A stretch of DNA of 64,000 nucleotides, from NCBI RefSeq assembly GCF_000934605.2, contig NZ_CP010897.2, forward strand, positions 5,146,001 to 5,210,000, in the 5' to 3' direction. Below are positions 8,439 through 16,709 of the stretch, one piece after another. The stretch's first letter is position 1; each line of letters begins with the position of its first letter. Source of the stretch: Pandoraea vervacti (GTDB taxonomy: Bacteria; Pseudomonadota; Gammaproteobacteria; Burkholderiales; Burkholderiaceae). The translations under genes and the position numbers were made by a program. The notes under the pieces are model-generated. The model was not told the origin of the DNA, made no database searches, and worked only from the letters and a program-made list of their open reading frames with translations.

Positions 8439-9719
8439 ATGAACGCATCAACACCGCAGGAAGCGAACCGCGCCAGGGGCAGCTTCGCGACGATCGGGCT
8501 GTGCCTGGCCATCGCACTGCTCGAAGGCCTCGACCTGCAATCCGCAGGCGTGGCCGCACCGCGCATCGCCAAGGAATTCGGACTCTCGGTCGCGCAGATG
8601 GGATGGGCCTTCAGCGCCGGCGCCATTGGCCTGTTGCCGGGCGCGGCGCTCGGCGGGCGGCTTGCCGACCGGTGGGGACGCAAGCGCGTATTGATGATGT
8701 CCGTTGCGTTGTTCGGCATCTTTTCACTTGCCACGGCGCATGTCTGGAACTTCGAGTCGCTGCTCGCGGCGCGCTTTCTGACCGGGCTGGGTCTCGGGGC
8801 CGCCATGCCGAACCTGATCGCCCTTTGCGCAGAAGCCGCCCCGCACGGCCACCGAAACACCGCCGTGGGCGCGATGTATTGCGGCATGCCGTTCGGCGCT
8901 GCGCTGGCGGCGGTGATCGGCATCGTCAGTCCCAGCGAAGAAGGCTGGCGTCACGTGTTTTACGTCGGTGGATTCGGTCCGCTGTTGATGGTGCCGCTGC
9001 TGGGTCTGTGCCTGCGTGAATCGGCGCAGTTCGTGGCGAGCCGCGTGGCGCGCTCCGCGACGACCGGCCCAAGCGCACAACTCACGGCGCAGGCCACCCC
9101 CAGCGTCATGCACGCGCTGTGGAAAGAGGGGCGCACGCGCACGACCATTGCGCTGTGGATCAGCTATCTGGGCACGCTCATCGTGCTCTATTTCCTGATG
9201 AACTGGCTGCCGTCGATGGTCGTGGCCAATGGCCTGTCGCGCGCGCAGGCCGGCGTCGCCATCATGATGTTCAACATCGGTGGGGGCATTGGCGCTATCG
9301 GTATCGCCAACGTAATGGATCGCTTCTCGCCGCGCCTGACGGTGATCGGCATGTATATCGGTATTGCGCTGTCGCTGGCGGGACTGTCGAGCGCCATCGG
9401 TGCGCTGACGATGGCCGCCGGGGCGTTCTTTTGCGGGCTGTTTCTCGTGGGCGGTCAGTCGGTGCTCTATTCGATGGCGGGTCAGGCTTATCCGACGGAA
9501 GTGCGCGGCACGGGTGTCGGCGCCGCGGTGGCGATCGGACGTCTCGGGTCGATTCTCGGGCCGTTGATTGCCGGGCAGCTTTTCGCACTGGGACAGAGCG
9601 CGTCGATGCTGGTGTCGTCGAGCATTCCGCTGATCGTGATCGCCGCGATGGCTGCACTGACGGTCGTGGGCACGTTCGCGCCGCGCCTTGTGGGAGGTAT
9701 GGCCCAGTCGGGACGTTGA
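8439..9719 (+). CDS. mhpT: MFS transporter of the aromatic acid:H+ symporter type (MhpT-like)
   Basis: A 12-helix inner-membrane permease expected to import 3-(3-hydroxyphenyl)propionate or a related aromatic acid. The 426-residue protein shows the AAHS-type N-terminus (GLCLAIALLEGLDLQSAGVA), the MFS loop 2-3 motif (GGRLADRWGRKRVL) and a late TYPTEVRGTG-like segment (QAYPTEVRGTGVG). I set the start at 8439 because GGAG lies 8 bases upstream. An upstream in-frame start at 8307 would translate through the 11-bp repeats and overlap mhpD. Substrate is inferred from operon position. Confidence 0.85.
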   Translation: MNASTPQEANRARGSFATIGLCLAIALLEGLDLQSAGVAAPRIAKEFGLSVAQMGWAFSAGAIGLLPGAALGGRLADRWGRKRVLMMSVALFGIFSLATAHVWNFESLLAARFLTGLGLGAAMPNLIALCAEAAPHGHRNTAVGAMYCGMPFGAALAAVIGIVSPSEEGWRHVFYVGGFGPLLMVPLLGLCLRESAQFVASRVARSATTGPSAQLTAQATPSVMHALWKEGRTRTTIALWISYLGTLIVLYFLMNWLPSMVVANGLSRAQAGVAIMMFNIGGGIGAIGIANVMDRFSPRLTVIGMYIGIALSLAGLSSAIGALTMAAGAFFCGLFLVGGQSVLYSMAGQAYPTEVRGTGVGAAVAIGRLGSILGPLIAGQLFALGQSASMLVSSSIPLIVIAAMAALTVVGTFAPRLVGGMAQSGR

Positions 9720-9861
9720 TGCGGCGTCGCGCGACGGCGCCATTCGGCGCATTCGATAACAGCACCGGATTGGGCAGCGAGATGCGCACGGCATCGCTGC
9801 TGCCCTCGTTTTCATTCTCATCGTTGCCATTATGTCGGCAACACTCGCAGAGGAAGTCATC

Positions 9862-10740
9862 ATGACTGCAACCCAATCGACCGGCACGCCGTTCACGGAA
9901 GCGTCGACAAGCCGTTTCGTCACCATTCGCGACGCGGACACCGAATTCCGCATTCATTACAACGATGTCGGCAGCGGCGCCGAGACCGTGGTGATGCTTC
10001 ACGGCTCGGGACCGGGCGCGACGGGATGGGCGAACTTCAACCGCAACGTCGCGCCGCTGGTCGAGGCGGGATATCGTGTGTTGCTGGTGGATTGCCCCGG
10101 TTGGGGCAAGAGCTCGTCAGTGGTCAACACGGGGTCCCGTTCGGAGCTGAACGGACGTGTTCTGAAGGCAGTGCTCGACGCACTCGATATCGAACGCGTG
10201 CACATCATCGGGAACTCGATGGGTGGGCATAGCACGGTGGCGTTCGCGCTGGCGAATCCGACGCGCGTGGGCAAGTTGATTCTGATGGGGGGTGGGACCG
10301 GTGGCCCGAGCCAGTTCGTGGCGATGCCGACCGAGGGGATCAAGTTGCTCAACGGTCTGTACAAGGACCCGACCATCGAGAACCTGAAGCGCATGATGAA
10401 CGTGTTCGTCTTCGACGCCAGTTCGATCACGGACGATCTGATGCAGGCACGGCTCGACAACATGCTCGCCAACCGCGAACATCTCGAAAACTTCGTGAAA
10501 AGCCTCGCCGCGAACCCGAAGCAGTTCACGGACTATGGCACGCGACTTGGTGAAATCGCCGCACCGACGCTGATCGTCTGGGGCCGGGAAGATCGCTTCG
10601 TGCCGATGGACGTCGGCCTGCGTCTGCTGGCCGGTCTGCCCAACGCGCAATTGCATGTGTTCAACCGTTGCGGCCACTGGGTGCAATGGGAGCATGCGGA
10701 TGCGTTCAATCGGATGGTTCTGGACTTTTTGAAGCATTGA
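9862..10740 (+). CDS. mhpC: 2-hydroxy-6-ketonona-2,4-dienedioate hydrolase
   Basis: An alpha/beta hydrolase that cleaves the C-C bond of the meta-ring-fission product to give succinate and 2-hydroxypentadienoate. Of 292 residues, the oxyanion region is MLHGSGPGATGW, the nucleophile elbow GNSMGG, the acid GREDRFVP and the catalytic His GHWVQWEH. All three catalytic residues are present. The ATG at 9862 has AGAGGAAG just upstream. An in-frame ATG at 9832 is less well supported. It closes the mhp operon and is followed by a strong terminator. Confidence 0.92.
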   Translation: MTATQSTGTPFTEASTSRFVTIRDADTEFRIHYNDVGSGAETVVMLHGSGPGATGWANFNRNVAPLVEAGYRVLLVDCPGWGKSSSVVNTGSRSELNGRVLKAVLDALDIERVHIIGNSMGGHSTVAFALANPTRVGKLILMGGGTGGPSQFVAMPTEGIKLLNGLYKDPTIENLKRMMNVFVFDASSITDDLMQARLDNMLANREHLENFVKSLAANPKQFTDYGTRLGEIAAPTLIVWGREDRFVPMDVGLRLLAGLPNAQLHVFNRCGHWVQWEHADAFNRMVLDFLKH

Positions 10741-10785
10741 GGGCGGAGGCGACAGCGCCCTGGCGCTGTGGTTTCCGCAGGCAAG

Positions 10786-10829
10786 ACAAGGGGTTACGTG
10801 AGGACCGCGTAACCCCTTGTCATTTTTCC
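10786..10829 (+). terminator. Rho-independent terminator after mhpC
   Basis: Stem arms ACAAGGGGTTACG and CGTAACCCCTTGT enclose a short loop and are followed by CATTTTTC. The hairpin starts about 45 bp after the mhpC stop. Its sequence is strikingly similar to the terminator at 20873-20910. Confidence 0.8.
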
Positions 10830-11162
10830 GCCCGTTGCGGACATCGAAATCCTGCGGCGTCGAGCCTCGGATGCCCCTTAGCCCAGTCCCGCCGAAGTGG
10901 TCCCGAACCGCAGTGCGTATACGACTAAAGTCCAATGCATCCCCGCCCCTCGGTGGTTAGCATTCCTTTCGAAGATCACGTTTTGGTCGTGCGCGGGAAT
11001 TGAGCGGGAACTGGGCAGGTCGGGTCTCTCTTCCTTCAAACCGTTGTGGGTACAGCGCCCGTCCAATACCCGGGGCCGTACCGTTATTGACGCGGATCGT
11101 ACGTCAATTCCGTGAGAAGTCGGCGATCTCGCGCCGCTTCTCATGACTAGCAGGAGACCTGT
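10830..11162 (+). promoter_or_regulatory. Leader region of the double-glycine peptide locus
   Basis: No gene is visible in these 333 bases. Two structures stand out. A 7-bp dyad ATTGACG...CGTCAAT with a 9-bp spacer lies at 11086-11108. A hairpin lies at 11114-11142 with arms GAGAAG(T)CGGCG and CGCCGCTTCTC, ending 20 bp before the first peptide gene. An AGGAG ribosome binding site is at 11152-11156. The dyad is a plausible operator and the hairpin a plausible 5'UTR element. I could not pick a convincing promoter pair. Confidence 0.45.
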
Positions 11163-11366
11163 ATGAAGATGAAGACGAAGGCAGTGACGCAAAGCGATTC
11201 GGTGGCGCAATCGAGCACCGAGGCGGGCGTCACCGAACTCAAGACGCACGAAGTCGATCAGGTAAGCGGTGGCGCTGGCTATGTGAAGCCCGGGGGGGTG
11301 TTTAGCCTTACTAACCCGTCGGCGACATTGCCCAGAAAATCCAATCAATACTATCAGGCGAGCTGA
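11163..11366 (+). CDS. Double-glycine leader peptide precursor 1 (bacteriocin-like)
   Basis: A 67-residue secreted-peptide precursor. The leader ends in TELKTHEVDQVSGG, a typical double-glycine cleavage motif recognised by C39 peptidases. The predicted core is 30 residues (AGYVKPGGVF...QYYQAS), free of cysteine, with two adjacent tyrosines near the C-terminus. An AGGAG ribosome binding site precedes the ATG. The leader aligns with those of the two small genes at 14898 and 15131, which are followed by a dedicated exporter. No modification enzyme or immunity gene is visible, so whether the product is an antibacterial or a signal is unknown. Confidence 0.75.
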   Translation: MKMKTKAVTQSDSVAQSSTEAGVTELKTHEVDQVSGGAGYVKPGGVFSLTNPSATLPRKSNQYYQAS

Positions 11367-11376
11367 TCCGGTCTAA

Positions 11377-12280
11377 GAAGCTCTAACAAAATGATTTCCT
11401 GAGATGGCGCCAGCAGATGATGCAACCAGCCATTTTCAGGAAGGCTTCGTGAATGATTGCGAGGCGCTCGAAGCGGACTCGCAATCGCTTGAAGTTGTGC
11501 AGCCACGCGATGGTTCGCTCGACAACCCAACGCGTCTTGCCAAGACCGCTGCCGTGAGGCTCGCCGCGGCGAGCAATCTCGGTGGCGATGCCGACGGCGT
11601 GCAGGGGCTTGCGGTACTTGTCGTGGTCGTAGCCGCGATCACCCTGAACGATGTGCGGTTTAGACAAGGGGCGACCGCGCTTGCCTCGAATCGGAGGAAT
11701 CGCCTCGATCAGTGGCAGCAGTTGGGTAATGTCGTTGCGGTTGGCGCCCGTGAGTATCAGCGACAGTGGAATGCCTTGGGCGTCGGTCAGGACGTGGTGC
11801 TTTGAACCTGGTCGCGCGCGATCTGTGGGGTTAGGTCCTGTTTTTGACCCGACCCCACTGCCCGGATAGAAGAGGAATCGACGACTACACGAGACCAGTC
11901 GATGCGATCGGCCGCACGGAGCTTGGCCAGAAGTACCTCGTGCAGACGATCCCAGACGCCAGCCTTCTGCCAGGCATGTAGCCGTCGCCAGCAACTCATG
12001 CCTGAGCCGCAGCCCATTTCCTGCGGCAGCATTTCCCAAGGGATGCCGGATTGCAGAACGAACAGGATGCCCGTGAGCACGGCACGATCGTCCAGCGGCT
12101 TGCGCCCGGGATAGCGGGCGCGCCGAGGCTTCGGTGGCGGCAGCAGTGGCTGGATGATTGCCCACAGTTCGTCGTCGAGTATTGGTTTGGCCATGTCCTT
12201 TGCGCAGCGATGACTGCGCAAAGGTTAACAAAAATCACTTTGAGTTAACAGCCCCCGTAAACTCATTTTGTTAGAGATTC
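11377..12280 (-). mobile_element. IS5-family insertion sequence (IS427-like)
   Basis: A 904-bp element bounded by inverted repeats that match at 19 of 21 positions (GAAGCTCTAACAAAATGATTT at the left, GAATCTCTAACAAAATGAGTT read inward from the right). It is flanked by a 3-bp duplication TAA (11374-11376 and 12281-12283), the TNA type expected of the IS427 group. The transposase is split over two frames joined at a run of five A. The element sits 7 bp downstream of the first precursor peptide's stop codon. Confidence 0.88.
11383..12194 (-). CDS. IS5-family transposase made by -1 frameshift of two overlapping frames
   Basis: The upstream frame starts at ATG 12194 (MAKPILDDELWAIIQPLLPP) and carries the first catalytic Asp in RVVVDSSSIRAVG. 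It would terminate at 11787. The downstream frame continues as KTGPNPTDRARPGSKHH and carries the second Asp (VQGDRGYDHD) and the Glu (TRWVVERTIAW), then ends at 11383 inside the inverted repeat. The switch needs a -1 shift at the five-A run complementary to 11841-11845 (CAAAAAC on the coding strand). Such frameshifting is known in this IS group, so the element may be functional and not broken. Confidence 0.82.
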
Positions 12281-12301
12281 TAAGTAAGGTGTCAATACGA
12301 T

Positions 12302-12315
12302 AAGGAATCAATATG
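12302..12315 (+). promoter_or_regulatory. Orphaned ribosome binding site and start codon of precursor 2
   Basis: AAGGA (12302-12306), a 6-base spacer and ATG (12313-12315) form an ideal initiation site, immediately followed by the left end of the IS66 element. The last eight bases, TCAATATG, are one copy of the IS66 target duplication. The frame now runs only 11 codons into the element before a TAG. Confidence 0.8.
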
Positions 12316-12398
12316 GTAAGCGCGAATTTTTCCGCACGTAGTATCTAGCCGACGGTCAGGGCAAGCTGTGTCCGCAGAAATAATTGTGGACACAGCCC

Positions 12399-12875
12399 AT
12401 GACAGAATTCAATTCAGACCTCACCCTGACCGTCACCTGCGTCGGTCGCAACGGCAAACGTCGCTACGATGCGGAGTCGAAGCAGCGCCTGATCGAAGCC
12501 AGCCTGCAACGCGGCGTGTCGGTGGCGGGGCTGGCCCTCAAGGCCGGCGTGAACGCGAACCAGCTGCGCCGATGGATCCGGCTGTATCAAGAACGTGGCG
12601 GGCGGGTCGGCCTGTCAGGCCAGCGAATCGCGCCGGTGCCGACCATCCCATCGAGCTTTATCCCCGTCCTCGAGATCCCCCACGGCTCAGCGCCGGCCAA
12701 CGTACCTGCTTCAGCATCGCCCCCCCTGTCGCCGTGCACGCCGATGCGCGCACAGTTGAGCGTCGAGATGCCCAACGGGGTCACACTGCGTCTGGATTGC
12801 ACCGAACACGATGCCTCGCTGGTGTCGGCCATGATCGAGAGCCTGGGGCGTTGCGATGTTCAAGCTCGACGCTAA
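12399..12875 (+). CDS. tnpA: IS66 accessory protein TnpA
   Basis: A 158-residue IS66 orf1 product with an N-terminal helix-turn-helix of the transposase_8 type (KRRYDAESKQRLIEASLQRG then VAGLALKAGVNANQLRRWIR). It probably contributes DNA binding to transposition. The C-terminal half is linker plus a short conserved segment (SVEMPNGVTLRLDC). I prefer the ATG at 12399, although an in-frame start at 12384 exists. It overlaps tnpB by 20 bp, as usual in this family. Confidence 0.85.
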   Translation: MTEFNSDLTLTVTCVGRNGKRRYDAESKQRLIEASLQRGVSVAGLALKAGVNANQLRRWIRLYQERGGRVGLSGQRIAPVPTIPSSFIPVLEIPHGSAPANVPASASPPLSPCTPMRAQLSVEMPNGVTLRLDCTEHDASLVSAMIESLGRCDVQARR

Positions 12876-13206
12876 GCTTGCGGTCTACCTCCATCGCGAC
12901 GCCATCGACTTCCGCAAGTCCATCAATGGTCTGGCGGCCCTGGTCGAGGCCGGCGGAATGGACCCGTTTGGCCCGGCGCTCTACGCCTTCAGCAATCGGC
13001 ACCGGAATCGCATCAAGCTACTCGGCTGGGGTGGCAATGGTTTCTGGCTGTTGATGAAGCGACTCGAAGAAGACCGTTTCGTCTGGCCACGCCGAGCGCA
13101 GGCTGTCGTGGCACTCACCCCCGAACAACTGCACTGGCTGCTTGACGGGATTGATATCGAGGCGGTACGTCGTCACCCCGCACGGCAGTATCGGCACGCG
13201 GGCTAA
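12856..13206 (+). CDS. tnpB: IS66 accessory protein TnpB
   Basis: A 116-residue protein matching the IS66 Orf2-like family. YLHRDAIDFRKSINGLAALV, RNRIKLLGWGGNGFWLLMKR and the following EEDRFVWPR block are all present. It is required together with TnpA and TnpC for transposition of IS66 elements, and its biochemical role is not established. It is intact, overlaps tnpA and precedes tnpC by 67 bp. Confidence 0.9.
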   Translation: MFKLDAKLAVYLHRDAIDFRKSINGLAALVEAGGMDPFGPALYAFSNRHRNRIKLLGWGGNGFWLLMKRLEEDRFVWPRRAQAVVALTPEQLHWLLDGIDIEAVRRHPARQYRHAG

Positions 13207-13273
13207 GGCAGGGGCTCGGCTGTTACAAATTCGGTAAACCCATGGATGCTGACATTTCGCTATCGTGAGCGTC

Positions 13274-14860
13274 ATGTCAGCCCAAGACCCTACCGCCGAT
13301 CTGCCGCCAGAAGTGCTGGCCTATATCCGCAAGCTCGAAGCGAGCAACCGCGAACTCAAGGCCCGCGTCGAGCAGCTCGAGGAGTTGTTCCGCCTCGCGC
13401 AGCTCAAGCGCTTTGCCCCCAGCAGCGAGAAGCTCAAGGATCGCGTGTTCGATGAGGCGGAACAGGCGGCAGTCGCCGAGCCTGTCGAGGATGATCCGAA
13501 CGGCGTATTCGCGTTGCCCAATACCGGGCTGCCGGCCAGCGGCGCACCGAGCCCCGGCAAACGAGGCCGCAAGCCTCTGCCGGCCGACCTGCCGCGCACG
13601 CGCATCGAATACGATCTGCCGGATGACCAGAAGGTTTGCCCGTGCTGCCAACATGCGCTACATCGGATGGGCGAACAGACCTGCGAGCAACTGCATATCG
13701 AGGTCAAGGCGTCGGTAGTGCAGCATGTGCGCCTCAAGTATGCATGTCGCCATTGCGAGCGGCACGCCGAGCTCACGCCCATCGTGATTGCGCCCATGCC
13801 GGCGCAACCGCTGCCGGGCAGCAACGCCAGTCCAGCGATGATCGCCACGGTGATGACCGCCAAGTACGCGGACGGCACGCCGCTGTACCGCATGACCGAG
13901 GCACTGGGACGCTCGAACATCGAGATCAGCCGCGGCACGCTCGCGCACTGGGTCATCCGACCCGCCGAACGACATCTGTCCCGGCTGTACGACGCCTTAC
14001 GCGGCACACTGCTCTCGCAATCGCTGATCCATGGCGACGAGACCACCGTGCAGGTGCTCAAAGAGGCGGGCAAGAACGCGCAGAGCCAGTCCTACATGTG
14101 GGTCTACCGCAGCGCCGAAACCTGCGCCGAGCCGGTGGTGCTGTTCGAGTATCAGCCTGGGCGAGGCCAGCAGTATCCTCAAGCCTTCCTGAAGGGCTAT
14201 GCCGGCACGCTGATGACCGATGGTTATAGCGCATGGCGCACGCTCGGCAGCGTGACGCAGCTCGGTTGCATGGCCCATGCGCGCCGGGCGTTCGACGAGG
14301 CATACAAGGCGCACAAGCAACCGGACGGTCGTGCGCGTCAGGCGCTGGAATTCTTTAAATCGCTGTACCAGGTCGAAACGCTCGCGCGTGGCGAGCTACC
14401 TGAGGGAGAAACCCGGACGGGCTATACATACCGATTGCGCCAGGCCCACAGTGTGCCGTTGCTCGATGCATTCGGCGTCTGGCTCGATAAACAGGCTCCG
14501 CAAGTTCTGCCAGAAAGCCTGACTGGCAAGGCGATCAACTATGCGCGCAACCAATGGGATTATCTGCGACGCTACGTCGAGGACGGTGACGCGCCGATCG
14601 ACAACAACGTGATCGAGCGGGATATCCGGCCGTTTACCACGGGACGAAAGGCCTGGCTGTTCAGCGATACCGTTGCCGGTGCCAAGGCCAGCGCGATCGT
14701 CTATAGCTTGATGCTGACGTGTCGTGCCTGTGATGTCGAGCCGTATGCGTATCTGCTACATGTGCTCACTGAGCTGCCGCAGCGCCCGGCCAATGCCGAT
14801 ATCAGCGATCTCTTGCCGTTCAACTTCGCCAAGTCGCATGGCGCTTCCGCTTCAGTCTGA
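13274..14860 (+). CDS. tnpC: IS66 transposase TnpC
   Basis: The DDE transposase of the element, 528 residues. The N-terminus has a leucine-zipper-like coiled coil (KLEASNRELKARVEQLEELF). A zinc-finger-like CPCCQ...CRHCER region follows, then the catalytic core (HGDETTVQVL for the first Asp, LMTDGYSAW for the second, NNVIERDIRPF for the Glu). The C-terminal IS66 domain is present. ATG 13274 is chosen over an in-frame GTG at 13265. It is complete, so the insertion may be recent and still mobile. Confidence 0.92.
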   Translation: MSAQDPTADLPPEVLAYIRKLEASNRELKARVEQLEELFRLAQLKRFAPSSEKLKDRVFDEAEQAAVAEPVEDDPNGVFALPNTGLPASGAPSPGKRGRKPLPADLPRTRIEYDLPDDQKVCPCCQHALHRMGEQTCEQLHIEVKASVVQHVRLKYACRHCERHAELTPIVIAPMPAQPLPGSNASPAMIATVMTAKYADGTPLYRMTEALGRSNIEISRGTLAHWVIRPAERHLSRLYDALRGTLLSQSLIHGDETTVQVLKEAGKNAQSQSYMWVYRSAETCAEPVVLFEYQPGRGQQYPQAFLKGYAGTLMTDGYSAWRTLGSVTQLGCMAHARRAFDEAYKAHKQPDGRARQALEFFKSLYQVETLARGELPEGETRTGYTYRLRQAHSVPLLDAFGVWLDKQAPQVLPESLTGKAINYARNQWDYLRRYVEDGDAPIDNNVIERDIRPFTTGRKAWLFSDTVAGAKASAIVYSLMLTCRACDVEPYAYLLHVLTELPQRPANADISDLLPFNFAKSHGASASV

Positions 14861-14897
14861 TCACTCGGCGGTGTGGGTTAATTCGCGCTTACTCAAT

Positions 14898-15089
14898 ATG
14901 AAGCGCGATAACGAACAAATTGCTGAGACGCCCCGCATGTCGGTCTCGGTCTCGGGCACGGCCACGCCCCGGCCGACGGAAGTGACGGAGCTGAGCGATC
15001 AGGAGATCAGTGAGGTCAGCGGTGGCGTGGGTCTACGCAAGACGTCTGTCGCGGCCCAAGGGCTGTCCGGTTACAGGATCGCGCGCTAA
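14898..15089 (+). CDS. Double-glycine leader peptide precursor 2, cut from its ribosome binding site by IS66
   Basis: A 63-residue precursor whose leader ends TELSDQEISEVSGG, followed by a 20-residue basic core (VGLRKTSVAAQGLSGYRIAR). It aligns with precursors 1 and 3 across the leader (TEL..x E[IV]..V[SG]GG). The ATG at 14898-14900 lies within the right-hand copy of the IS66 target duplication. The bases now upstream are the IS66 end and hold no Shine-Dalgarno. The original AAGGA is at 12302, beyond the element. Translation is therefore probably lost or strongly reduced, although the coding sequence is intact. Confidence 0.72.
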   Translation: MKRDNEQIAETPRMSVSVSGTATPRPTEVTELSDQEISEVSGGVGLRKTSVAAQGLSGYRIAR

Positions 15090-15130
15090 TACACGCGGTC
15101 ATTCCAGCCACCCTACTAGAGGCAATCTCC

Positions 15131-15322
15131 ATGACAACCAAAGCTGAAAACACCACACAACGCACCGAGTCTGTGCAGCCCGCCGAACTCTCGGCAGAAG
15201 AAATCGCTCAGGTCGGCGGCGGCGTGGGCCCGAACCGATTCAACATCGGGTTGAGCGTGCCGTCGACGACTAGCGCCGGCGCAACGACGCCGCTCTCAGG
15301 CGGCCGGGGTGTCGCGGGCTGA
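15131..15322 (+). CDS. Double-glycine leader peptide precursor 3
   Basis: A 63-residue precursor with leader AELSAEEIAQVGGG. By alignment with the other two, cleavage falls after the third Gly, giving a 32-residue core (VGPNRFNIGL...GGRGVAG) rich in Ser, Thr and Gly and free of Cys. An AGAGG site lies about 10 bases before the ATG. It is the precursor nearest the export genes, 131 bp upstream of the adaptor gene, and is the only one still in uninterrupted linkage with the exporter. Confidence 0.72.
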   Translation: MTTKAENTTQRTESVQPAELSAEEIAQVGGGVGPNRFNIGLSVPSTTSAGATTPLSGGRGVAG

Positions 15323-15453
15323 CGTCATACGTAGGGCGCTCGCAGCAGCCGCCGCGAGTGCCCTGCTTCGAGTACGACATCACGCGCCGACACTTCATTA
15401 CTCCCTCCCGCATCGTCTGACGCGACCTATCGCGCTGCCCCGCCCCCTGCACC

Positions 15454-16707
15454 GTGCCCCTATTCCGTGAAGAAGCGCTTGCTGCGCAAAAAACGACGTC
15501 CCTCGGGGAGATCGTTCTCGTTCAGCCGCTATCCATGCGCTTGCTGAGCGTCGTGCTCACGACGTTCGCCGTTGCGGTAATCCTCTTTCTGACCTTTGGC
15601 AGCTATACCCAACGCGCCACGGTGCGTGGGCAATTGGCGCCGGCACAGGGGCTGATCAAGCTCTACGCGCCCGAGAGCGGCATCGTGGTCGAGCGACGCG
15701 TGCGCGACGAGCAGGTGGTGAAAACCGGCGACGTGCTTTACGTCATCTCCGGCGAACGCCAGAGCGCCCTGGGCGCCACGCAGGCCGCCATCAGCGCGCA
15801 GGTGCGCCAGCGTGACGAAAGCCTGCGCGATTCGCGCGACAAGACGCGTGTCATGCAGACAAGCGAGCGCGACAGTCTTGAGGCCACCGTCAAGGGTCTG
15901 CGCGGGCAAGCCGGCGCACTGGACGCGCAGATCGCGGGCCAGCGTGAGCGTGTGTCGCTCGCGGAACAAACTGCCGAGCGCTATCGCGGGCTGGTCGGTC
16001 AGGGCTACATTTCGCAGGAGCAGGCTGACCAGAAACGGGCGGACGCCCTCGATCAACGCGGTCAGCTCCAGTCCCTCATGCGCGAGCGGCTTCGCGTGGG
16101 CGCCGATCTGGCCGCCCAACAAAATGCGCTGACCGAACTCGCGGTGAAGCAGGCAAAACAACTGGCCGCGATCGATCGTGAAATCTCGGGCAACGCCGAA
16201 GCACTGAGTCAGAGCGAAGCCAAACGCAGCGCGGTGATCGTGGCGCCGCAGGCGGGCATCGTCACCGCAGCGGTGGCCGAAGTCGGTCAGGTCGTCGATG
16301 CCCAACGCCCGCTCGCCGCCATCGTGCCCGCGGGCTCGCGCCTTCAGGCCGAACTCTATGCCCCGAGCCGATCCGTCGGGGCCGTCAAACCGGGCGACAA
16401 GGTCCTGCTGCGCTATCAGGCCTACCCGTATGAGCGCTTCGGGCAACAGCCCGGCGTGGTGGACGCCGTCGCACGAACGGCGCTGCCCGCAGACCAGCTT
16501 GGCGACGCCGCCCGCGCGCAGCGGGAAAGCGCCGGCGAGCCGCTGTATCGCATCATCGTCTCGTTCGACGCCACGCCGACGTCGCCATTGGGTCAACCGT
16601 GGGTACTGCGCTCGGGCATGCAGGTCGAAGCCGATCTGCTGCAACAGCGCCGCCGTTTGTATCAATGGGCGTTCGATCCCGTCCAGAGTCTGTCGGGGAA
16701 ACTGTAA
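15454..16707 (+). CDS. HlyD-family periplasmic adaptor of a peptide exporter
   Basis: A 417-residue membrane fusion protein linking the inner-membrane ABC transporter to the outer-membrane channel. It has one transmembrane helix (about residues 28-50), a split lipoyl domain (APESGIVVERRVRDEQVVKTGDVLY, and VIVAPQAGIVTAAVAEVGQVV later) and a long coiled coil (about 95-240, with QADQKRADALDQRGQL). A C-terminal beta-barrel follows. The start is GTG at 15454 without an obvious Shine-Dalgarno, so it may be coupled or start elsewhere nearby. It stops two bases before the ABC transporter ATG. Family resembles the RaxA/CvaA/MchE adaptors of bacteriocin exporters. Confidence 0.9.
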   Translation: MPLFREEALAAQKTTSLGEIVLVQPLSMRLLSVVLTTFAVAVILFLTFGSYTQRATVRGQLAPAQGLIKLYAPESGIVVERRVRDEQVVKTGDVLYVISGERQSALGATQAAISAQVRQRDESLRDSRDKTRVMQTSERDSLEATVKGLRGQAGALDAQIAGQRERVSLAEQTAERYRGLVGQGYISQEQADQKRADALDQRGQLQSLMRERLRVGADLAAQQNALTELAVKQAKQLAAIDREISGNAEALSQSEAKRSAVIVAPQAGIVTAAVAEVGQVVDAQRPLAAIVPAGSRLQAELYAPSRSVGAVKPGDKVLLRYQAYPYERFGQQPGVVDAVARTALPADQLGDAARAQRESAGEPLYRIIVSFDATPTSPLGQPWVLRSGMQVEADLLQQRRRLYQWAFDPVQSLSGKL

Positions 16708-16709
16708 TC

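Larger units (their letters stand above)
12316..14892 (+). mobile_element. IS66-family insertion sequence with complete tnpA-tnpB-tnpC
   Basis: A 2577-bp element with terminal inverted repeats starting GTAAGCGCGAATT at both ends. It is flanked by a perfect 8-bp target duplication TCAATATG (12308-12315 and 14893-14900), the duplication length expected for IS66. All three genes are intact and in the canonical order. It has inserted at the start codon of the second double-glycine peptide gene, so both duplication copies contain that ATG. Confidence 0.93.
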
